Shown here: in pieces, positions 27,745 to 34,840 of the stretch
Numbering within the stretch: the stretch's first letter is position 1
Layout: the number at the start of each line of letters is the position of its first letter
Source of the DNA: Chloroflexi bacterium RBG_16_60_22
Lineage (GTDB): Bacteria > Chloroflexota > Dehalococcoidia > Dehalococcoidales > RBG-16-60-22
Length of the DNA: 34,840 bases
Direction of reading: 5' to 3'
Assembly (NCBI GenBank): GCA_001796935.1
Contig: MGNX01000093.1
Location: 1 to 34,840, forward strand
Program-made: the position numbers and the translations under genes
The notes under the pieces: generated by a model
Database searches by the model: none
Told to the model about the DNA's origin: nothing
What the model saw: only the letters and a program-made list of their open reading frames with translations

Positions 27745-27830
27745 GTCATTGCGAGGAGCCCACCCCAGGCGGGCGACGCGGCAATCTCTTAATCAAGGCA
27801 GAGATTGCTTCGCCTTCGGCTCGCAATGAC
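27745..27830. repeat. Dispersed palindromic repeat, family B copy
   Basis: GTCATTGCGAGGAGCCCACCCCAGGCGGGCGACGCGGCAATCTC...GAGATTGCTTCGCCTTCGGCTCGCAATGAC. Confidence 0.88.
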
Positions 27831-27949
27831 ATTACCAACCAAACCGAGAAATACCGCGGCCGCTTACCTTGTTAACGGCGCCCGCAGGTTATATAATAGG
27901 CCGAACGTCATTTTCCCATACCCTGACGCGGGAGAGCGGGAGCGAGTCT

Positions 27950-28699
<750 letters not shown>

Positions 28700-28707
28700 C
28701 CCGGACG

Positions 28708-29886
28708 ATGAAAAGAGCGCTATACGTCGCCCTCAACGAGGTCCGTCTCTACATCAGGGACAAGGGGGACCTCGCTTTCGGGATGCTTCTGCCCATCGTT
28801 ACCTTCGCCCTGATGTACGGCGCCTTCGGCGGGCATACCCTGTTCGAAGCCACCGCCCCCATCGTGGACGAAGACGGCGGGCCCTATGCCGCGCGACTGG
28901 TGGCGCAGCTCGAGGCCGTACCCGGCATTGACATCGACAGGTTGACCGCGGCGCAGGCGGACACCAGGCTGGAAAGGTCGGACCTCCAGCTGGTGCTGTA
29001 CATCCCCGCCGGTTTTTCCGATGCGCTGGCGGCCGGCGAGCCGGCGCAGCTGGTCTTCCGGCAGCGGGGCAACGGCGGGCAGGAGGGCCAGATTCTCGCC
29101 AGTATCATCCGCGGCGTGGCCGGGGACATCGACCGGGAGTTCCGGGTACACCGCCAGGTAGCGGCTGGCCTGGCGGGCGCGGCCGTCCCCGCCGACCGCA
29201 TCGCGGTAACCGTGCAGGAGTTGCTGGACCGGGAGCGCCGGCAGCCCGCGGTGGCGGTGGCGGAGGAGGTGGTGGGCGGTAGCCCGGACTTCATCAACCA
29301 GTTCCTGCCGGGCATCGTCGTCATGTATGTCCTCTTCTCCCTGACGCTCAGTGCCCGGGTGATTGTTGAAGAACGCAAGCGGGGCACGCTGGAGCGTCTC
29401 CTCACCACGCGCCTCAGCGTCGGCGGGCTCTATTTCGGTAAGTTTATGTCAAGTGTCTTCCGGGGCTTTATCCAGACCTTCATCCTGCTGGGGCTGTCCT
29501 ATATCGTTTTCCGGTTTTTCACGCCCGTCTCTTTCCTGGCGGCCCTGGTGGTAGCCTTCGTCTTCGCGGCGGCCGCCGCCGCCCTGGGTATGATAATCGC
29601 CTCAATCGCCCGCAGCGAGGACGGCGCCGCCTGGATCGGCGTCGTCTTCACCATGACCATGGTGATGCTCGGCGGCACGTTTTTCCAGGTCGCGGAAGGC
29701 TCGGTACTGGATACCATCGGTAAGATATCCATTATCACTTATGGCCGGGAGGCCCTCGGCACTATCATCGCCGGTAGCGGCACGCTGGGGGATACCGTCT
29801 TCCAGCTGACGGTGTTGGCCGGCGTCGCCGTGGTGGGACTGGTTATCAGCCGGCTCATCTTCAGGGCGGTGCCCGGGGGAAAATAA
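28708..29886 (+). CDS. ABC-2 type transporter permease
   Basis: Cytoplasmic start, large extracytoplasmic region, VIVEERKRGTLERLLTTRLS, multiple TM segments. Confidence 0.92.
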   Translation: MKRALYVALNEVRLYIRDKGDLAFGMLLPIVTFALMYGAFGGHTLFEATAPIVDEDGGPYAARLVAQLEAVPGIDIDRLTAAQADTRLERSDLQLVLYIPAGFSDALAAGEPAQLVFRQRGNGGQEGQILASIIRGVAGDIDREFRVHRQVAAGLAGAAVPADRIAVTVQELLDRERRQPAVAVAEEVVGGSPDFINQFLPGIVVMYVLFSLTLSARVIVEERKRGTLERLLTTRLSVGGLYFGKFMSSVFRGFIQTFILLGLSYIVFRFFTPVSFLAALVVAFVFAAAAAALGMIIASIARSEDGAAWIGVVFTMTMVMLGGTFFQVAEGSVLDTIGKISIITYGREALGTIIAGSGTLGDTVFQLTVLAGVAVVGLVISRLIFRAVPGGK

Positions 29887-29889
29887 GCC

Positions 29890-31143
29890 ATGCTACAGCT
29901 TACTCATATCTGGCTCATCGCCGTGAAGGACCTGAAAATCTTCGTCAGGGACCGCGCCGCGGTCTTCTTTTTCATCGTTTTCCCCTTCATCTTCATCATC
30001 ATGTTCAACTTCCTTCTCAGTGGCATCGGCGGCGAGGACGAAAGGCTGGAGCTGCACCTGGTCACCCGCGAGCCGGCCGGCGGGCTGAGCCACCAGATAA
30101 TCGGCGCCATGACGAAGGCCGAAGAGTCGCAGCTGGCGCCCGGGCAGCCGAAGATGGTCCGGGATAAGGACTACGCTGAAGCCCGCCGCGCCGTGGAGGC
30201 CGAGGAGATGCCCGGGTTTATCGCCTTCCCGGCCGATTTTACGGAAAAGCTATCGACCGGTTCCGGCACCCGGCTCGAGGTGGTCGCCAATGCCGGCAAC
30301 ACCAACTACCGGGCCGCCCTCAGCGGGGTGGCCGGTGCCATCGCGGCGGAGGTGGGCGCCGACCGGGTTATCGTCGAGGCCAGCATCGCGCTGATGGTCC
30401 GGGGGGGTGTCATCCCCCCCGATGAAGCCAGCATCAATCAGGCCGTCCGGTCGATAATGGACCGGCTCATGGCGGGGGGTGCCGGTGGGGAGGAATCCGC
30501 CTTCATCGACTTCGCCACGCAGAAGGTCGGGGAGGTGGAGGCGGAAAACCCGGCCAACTTCGTCATCCCCGGCTACCTCGTGATGTTCGTCTTCTTCGCC
30601 GCGGCGGTCGCGGCCGAGGCCATCGTCCGGGAGCGCCAGAACCGTACACTCGAGCGCCTGCTGGCTACCTCCGTCCGGCGGGAGTCCATCCTGGGGGGCG
30701 TCTTTACCGGCACCGTTATCCGGGGACTCGTCCAGATTGTCATCTTCTGGACGCTGGGTATCCTGGCCTTCAGGGTGGACCTGGGGCTGGCGCCGGCGGC
30801 AGTTTTCATCCTGTCCTTCCTGATGGTCATCATGTCGGCGGCCTTTTCCGTGATGCTGGCCACCCTGGCCCGGACGCAGCGCAGCGCCGGCTCGCTGGCG
30901 GTTATCACCGCGCTGGTGCTGGCGCCCCTGGGCGGGTGCTGGTGGCCGTCATTCCTTTACCCGCAATGGCTTCAAGACATCGCCAAAATCACCCCTCACG
31001 CCTGGGCCAACGACGGCTTTAACAAGGTGATGGTCTTCGGCGCCGATTTCTCCGCCGCCGTGCCGGACATGCTGGCCCTGGCCGTTTTCGCTGCAATCTT
31101 CGGTTTCATCGCCGTCTGGAGGTTCCGTACCAGCGCTGTCTAA
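29890..31143 (+). CDS. ABC-2 type transporter permease
   Basis: AIVRERQNRTLERLLATSVRRESILGGVF, multiple TM segments. Confidence 0.92.
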   Translation: MLQLTHIWLIAVKDLKIFVRDRAAVFFFIVFPFIFIIMFNFLLSGIGGEDERLELHLVTREPAGGLSHQIIGAMTKAEESQLAPGQPKMVRDKDYAEARRAVEAEEMPGFIAFPADFTEKLSTGSGTRLEVVANAGNTNYRAALSGVAGAIAAEVGADRVIVEASIALMVRGGVIPPDEASINQAVRSIMDRLMAGGAGGEESAFIDFATQKVGEVEAENPANFVIPGYLVMFVFFAAAVAAEAIVRERQNRTLERLLATSVRRESILGGVFTGTVIRGLVQIVIFWTLGILAFRVDLGLAPAAVFILSFLMVIMSAAFSVMLATLARTQRSAGSLAVITALVLAPLGGCWWPSFLYPQWLQDIAKITPHAWANDGFNKVMVFGADFSAAVPDMLALAVFAAIFGFIAVWRFRTSAV

Positions 31144-31157
31144 AGGAGGGCTAAGCC

Positions 31158-31640
31158 ATGACCATCAAGATGCCGCTTGAGGAGGCCAAAAGTAAGGTCC
31201 TGGAGTATATGCGCCGGGGCTACCACTGAGGGCCGTCCGTCCTGCAAGTTATGTGGGAAGCTTATAACCTCGGCAACGAGGACTTTCTCTGGGCCAGCGC
31301 CGCTTTTCGGGGCGGCCTGGCCGGCCGGCAGCAGGGGACCTGCGGCGCTCTGGCCTCGGCGGGGGTATGCCTGGGGCTGCGTCACCGCGGCCCGATAGCC
31401 GACCGGAAGCAGGCCGGGCCGGAGATGGACGCCGCCAGCCACGAGACCGGCGAGCTGGTCGATAGTTTCCGGGAAAAGTACGGCGCCATCAACTGCTTCG
31501 ACCTTGTCGGCGTGGACCTTTCCGATGCCGCGGCCCGGGACCGGGCCAGGGAGGAGGGGCTCTTCGACGCGAAATGCCACCAGTACGTTCAGTTCGTCGT
31601 CGAGAAGCTCTACGAGCTGGATGAAAAGCGCGGTTCCTGA
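31158..31640 (+). CDS. C_GCAxxG_C_C family protein, probable selenoprotein (in-frame TGA at 31227-31229 read as Sec)
   Basis: ATG 31158 after AAAGGAGG; MTIKMPLEEAKSKVLEYMRRGYH-U-GPSVLQVMWEAYNLGNEDFLWASAAFRGGLAGRQQGTCGALASAGVCLGLRH...FDAKCHQYV. The TGA sits at the conserved N-terminal Cys of the family. Confidence 0.87.
31240..31258 (+). promoter_or_regulatory. Candidate bacterial SECIS hairpin (TCCTGCA-AGTTA-TGTGGGA)
   Basis: 7-bp stem with two G-U wobbles; loop starts 17 nt after the TGA and has G at loop position 2. Confidence 0.6.
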
Positions 31641-31649
31641 GCGGCAGGC

Positions 31650-33977
31650 CTAGCTGCTGCGGATGAAGTAGTGCGTGGTGCCGCCGGTGTGGGTCTCGGA
31701 GCGCAGGGACAGGATGATATATATCAGGTTCCAGTTGTCCGTGCCGGTGGGCAGGTTCAGTTGCGCCGTCGTATCGCCTGAGGTCAGCAGTCCGCTGGCC
31801 CAGGTGACGTAGAAAGTGTCAACGTCCACGCCGTCCTCGCTCATGCCGATAGACTGCCCGTTCCACACGTTACTGGTGCTGAAGCCGTCTGATAGGTTGG
31901 TGCCGTTAAATTTTAAATAGTCGCCGCTGTATTGCTCGTCACCCTCGCCCACGAAGACGGTCAGCCTGGCCGCATTCGTCTCTCCCGGAATCGGCTCCGG
32001 GACCAAGAAGTCGGTAATCGTGCCGCCCGGCTCGCCATCAAAATCGAAATCCAGGTCCTCGTTACCGCCGCTGAAGGCGAAGGTATCGTAGAGGTAGAGC
32101 TGGTGCCCCGCCGTCTCCGGGCTGTAGTAGACGATAATGAGGGACCAGCCCGCGTAGGACCAGTACTCGCCGGTATCGGCGCTGACCGACCCCACGGTGT
32201 AATCCGCATTGCCGGTAGGCTGCTCGTGGTCGCCTTCCTCCGAATACTCCCTGACCAGCTTGGTGACGTCCAGGAAGCTGGCGTAGGAGTAGTTGCCGCG
32301 GTTCTTGTTGCCGATGACCGATGCGCTGGAGGCGGTTATCGGCTGGGCGCCCTGCTGCGGGTCGCCGTTGCCGTCCAGGTAGACCTGGGTCCCGTCCATC
32401 TTGAAGATAACGGAGGTATCGGCGGTGCCGGTGATTTGCGCCACGGCGAAGTCATCGATGTAGGCGTATTCGCTGGAGCCGCTCATGTCCGCCAGGTAAA
32501 ACCTCATCTTGAACAGGCCGGTCAGGTACGCATCGGGTATGGTGTAGTGGTAGTACTCCGCGCTGGTATCGTCCATGAAGGCGGTAATCAGTCCGCCCCA
32601 GCTGGTACCATTATTGCTGGAGAGCTCAAACTGGAGGCCGTCGGTGCTTTCCAGAGTTCCCCCTTCGCTCTGGTCCCATTCCAGCAGTACGCTGCCCGAG
32701 GCGTAGCCGCTCAGGTCCATGCTGTCCTTCATCGTCAGGTAGCGGGCATTGGCGTCGCTGCCGGTATAGTGCCCGCGGAACTGGCCGCTGGAGATTTGCC
32801 AGACGGTGTTGGGGGCGGTGTTGGTCCAGTTGTTGAAGTTACCACATGTATCCGGCCAGGGGGATATGGCCGTGGTATAACCGCTGCTGAACCAGCCCGA
32901 CCAGTAAAGGTAGGCCTTGAGGACATCGGCGTTGACGGGTATATCGCTGACGGTGGTGGTGCTCTCCGCGAGCAGGGTATCGCGCCTATCGTACGGGGAG
33001 TAATTGTCCTGCATCAGGGAATTGCCGATGGCTTTGTAGTCGCCGGAAATAGCGTTATTCATGTTGCGCAGCTCGTTCCGGGAACCGTAGGCCTCTATCT
33101 CGGTATCGGCGGCCGTTGAGGTGATTTTATAAATCCTGGTATCGATGTCCCAGGTGACGTTGAGGATATCGCTGACGGCGCCGCTCGTCGTTACCCAGGA
33201 GATACACGTCGGCTTGGCGCCGCTCACGTTGGCCGTGTATTCGAACTCAATCTCCGCGTACTGGGGGTTGTCATTGATGTTGACGCCGGGGAAATAGGTG
33301 AGGTTGGCCGAAGCAAATTCCCAGACCACGGCCTGGCCGCCGGCGTGGTTTGTCACCGTGGGGTCGGAGTAAGCCGGCTCCCAGATGTCGAGTTTTTCCA
33401 GGTCGCTGGAACCGTCAAGGTAGCTGAACCCGTAGGGCAGCCACACCCCCAGCGACTCCAACAGCAGGTCGTCATTTTCCCCCGCATCGGGGTAGAAGGT
33501 GATGATTATCTTGTAGCTATCTTCGCCGGGAGTGGCGGCGGCGCCGCCGGATACCATCAGCTTATTGGACTCGATGATGCTCATGGCGTAGTCCGGGTCG
33601 GCCGGCGGGTCGACGTTGCTGGGAATCCAGACGTTCTGGATGGTCACGTTCGCCGTCAGGCCGTTGACGGGGTCGTCCAGCTGGTAGGTGCCGTTGGTGC
33701 TGAAGTCATAGGCGTAGCTCGCTTCCCCGCCGAAAACCGCCTGGATGCCGCCGTACTTTATCTGCCAGATGGCGTCCTCCACGCCGGCATCGGCGGCATA
33801 GAGCTTTTCCGTCTTGACCTCATAGACGGCGCCCGTCTTGAGGGCCGTGCCGACATGGCCCAGCACCGGTATGATGACGAGACTGCCCAGCACCAGCATT
33901 GTCAGGACCAGGACGAGCGCCTGGCCGGACTCCCCGGACAGGAACCGGGATGCCATATTTCTTGCTAAGTTTTTCAT
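31650..33977 (-). CDS. Large secreted protein with PilX-like N-terminal anchor and beta-rich ectodomains
   Basis: SGESGQALVLVLTMLVLGSLVIIPVLGHVGTALKTGAVYEVKTEKLYAADAGVEDAIWQI, then about 700 aa of beta-rich sequence. Confidence 0.8.
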   Translation of the reverse strand: MKNLARNMASRFLSGESGQALVLVLTMLVLGSLVIIPVLGHVGTALKTGAVYEVKTEKLYAADAGVEDAIWQIKYGGIQAVFGGEASYAYDFSTNGTYQLDDPVNGLTANVTIQNVWIPSNVDPPADPDYAMSIIESNKLMVSGGAAATPGEDSYKIIITFYPDAGENDDLLLESLGVWLPYGFSYLDGSSDLEKLDIWEPAYSDPTVTNHAGGQAVVWEFASANLTYFPGVNINDNPQYAEIEFEYTANVSGAKPTCISWVTTSGAVSDILNVTWDIDTRIYKITSTAADTEIEAYGSRNELRNMNNAISGDYKAIGNSLMQDNYSPYDRRDTLLAESTTTVSDIPVNADVLKAYLYWSGWFSSGYTTAISPWPDTCGNFNNWTNTAPNTVWQISSGQFRGHYTGSDANARYLTMKDSMDLSGYASGSVLLEWDQSEGGTLESTDGLQFELSSNNGTSWGGLITAFMDDTSAEYYHYTIPDAYLTGLFKMRFYLADMSGSSEYAYIDDFAVAQITGTADTSVIFKMDGTQVYLDGNGDPQQGAQPITASSASVIGNKNRGNYSYASFLDVTKLVREYSEEGDHEQPTGNADYTVGSVSADTGEYWSYAGWSLIIVYYSPETAGHQLYLYDTFAFSGGNEDLDFDFDGEPGGTITDFLVPEPIPGETNAARLTVFVGEGDEQYSGDYLKFNGTNLSDGFSTSNVWNGQSIGMSEDGVDVDTFYVTWASGLLTSGDTTAQLNLPTGTDNWNLIYIILSLRSETHTGGTTHYFIRSS

Positions 33978-33994
33978 ATCATTCGAGCCCGCGA

Positions 33995-34519
33995 CTACAG
34001 ATTGGGCCGCGAGGTAATCTCCCTTATCTTGGTCACGTCGACAACCTTGGCGCCCTGCCCGACGCTGGCGGTAATCATCAGCGTCAGCGTCCCGTTGTCC
34101 GTGGTGCAGTAGGTCAGGTCTTCGTCAGGGTTGATATATTCGGCTATCAGGGTCTGCCGCGGCGCCCCGCCATCGACGGTATAGCTGCGCTTCAGCTTGC
34201 CGTCCTCCAGGGTATAGACCACCGTGTTGGAGGTGCTGTCCCACTCAATCCAGGCCAGGGTGAGCGGGAAACCGGCGTTGACGCCCGGGGTTATCGTCTG
34301 CGCCATCTGGGCATCGGTGCCTATCCACTGGATGGCGTTGAGCGTGGACCGACTGGCGGTGGTGTAGTCGTTGTTCCGCGCGGTCTGTGTCAGCACCTGG
34401 GTATTGGCCATAGCCGCACCGAGGGCGATGATGCTGCTGATAAGCAGGGAGACGATCATCTCCAGGGCCGTGAAGCCGCCCTGGTGGCGGTGGAATAAAA
34501 CTGATTTAAGTAATATCAT
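33995..34519 (-). CDS. Prepilin-type N-terminal cleavage/methylation domain protein
   Basis: HRHQGG-FTALEMIVSLLISSIIALGAAMANTQ. Confidence 0.9.
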   Translation of the reverse strand: MILLKSVLFHRHQGGFTALEMIVSLLISSIIALGAAMANTQVLTQTARNNDYTTASRSTLNAIQWIGTDAQMAQTITPGVNAGFPLTLAWIEWDSTSNTVVYTLEDGKLKRSYTVDGGAPRQTLIAEYINPDEDLTYCTTDNGTLTLMITASVGQGAKVVDVTKIREITSRPNL

Positions 34520-34534
34520 CGTTTTACCCCGGGG

Positions 34535-34840
34535 CTAGGTGGGTGAGTTCCTTCTCACCTTCTGGCTTTCCAGCGTCAAGACCTCCCGATTGCCGCGTCC
34601 GATGGTGACGGTTATCATCTGTATCTGGGTGTTCTTGAGGTTTTCCACGGTGACGTTGGCCGTGTAGCCGGCAAACTCATCGGGGATGGTGTAGTTATAC
34701 GATGAGGCGTAGGGCTGTTTCTTGAAGTCCTCCATGAGGCTTTCGGCCAGGATCTTGGAGGACGCCCTCTCGTCGGCGGTGGCGCGCGCCGTGGAAGTGG
34801 TGGCCGTGCCGCTCAGGAACGTGGCGCCGATGACGCCCAG
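34535..34840 (-). CDS. Pseudopilin-like (PilV-like) protein, N-terminus off the right edge
   Basis: Frame open to the edge: LGVIGATFLSGTATTSTARATADERASSKILAESLMEDFKKQPYASSYNYTIPDEF... Confidence 0.65.
   Translation of the reverse strand: MGVIGATFLSGTATTSTARATADERASSKILAESLMEDFKKQPYASSYNYTIPDEFAGYTANVTVENLKNTQIQMITVTIGRGNREVLTLESQKVRRNSPT

Noticed and set aside
31251-31640. Gene starting at ATG 31251 as given by the ORF track
   Set aside because: Lacks an RBS and the family N-terminus; the upstream frame through TGA restores both.

Overview
GC-rich chromosomal window, probably Chloroflexota/Dehalococcoidia-like (inferred from gene style only). Contents from left to right: a B12-binding-type radical SAM gene running off the left edge; a repeat-dense gap; an hrcA-grpE-dnaK heat-shock operon behind a symmetric variant CIRCE operator; an MBL hydrolase; tandem UspA genes; a CMD-family gene; an alpha/beta hydrolase; selD, which reads through an in-frame TGA at its catalytic position; a WYL-like gene; parA plus a small RHH-like gene; a DUF2089 operon; a tight nine-gene minus-strand catabolic operon (CoA-transferase A/B, RutB-like amidohydrolase, two SDRs, two AOR-family oxidoreductases flanking a cupin, MFS); a divergent third AOR followed by HdrD/GlcF-like Fe-S and GlcD-like FAD genes; an ABC exporter operon ending in a second in-frame-TGA gene (C_GCAxxG_C_C family); and a pseudopilin cluster with a very large PilX-like protein. 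The strongest points are: (1) two selenoprotein genes that the ORF track truncates, each with a SECIS-like hairpin; (2) a three-AOR catabolic locus with a RutB-like enzyme and CoA-transferase, whose substrate is unknown; (3) a compensated CIRCE variant; (4) several families of dispersed intergenic palindromes and a degenerate 8-bp-periodic TGCGCAAN repeat. No rRNA, tRNA or CRISPR was recognised. All calls were made by reading the sequence; no database search was run.
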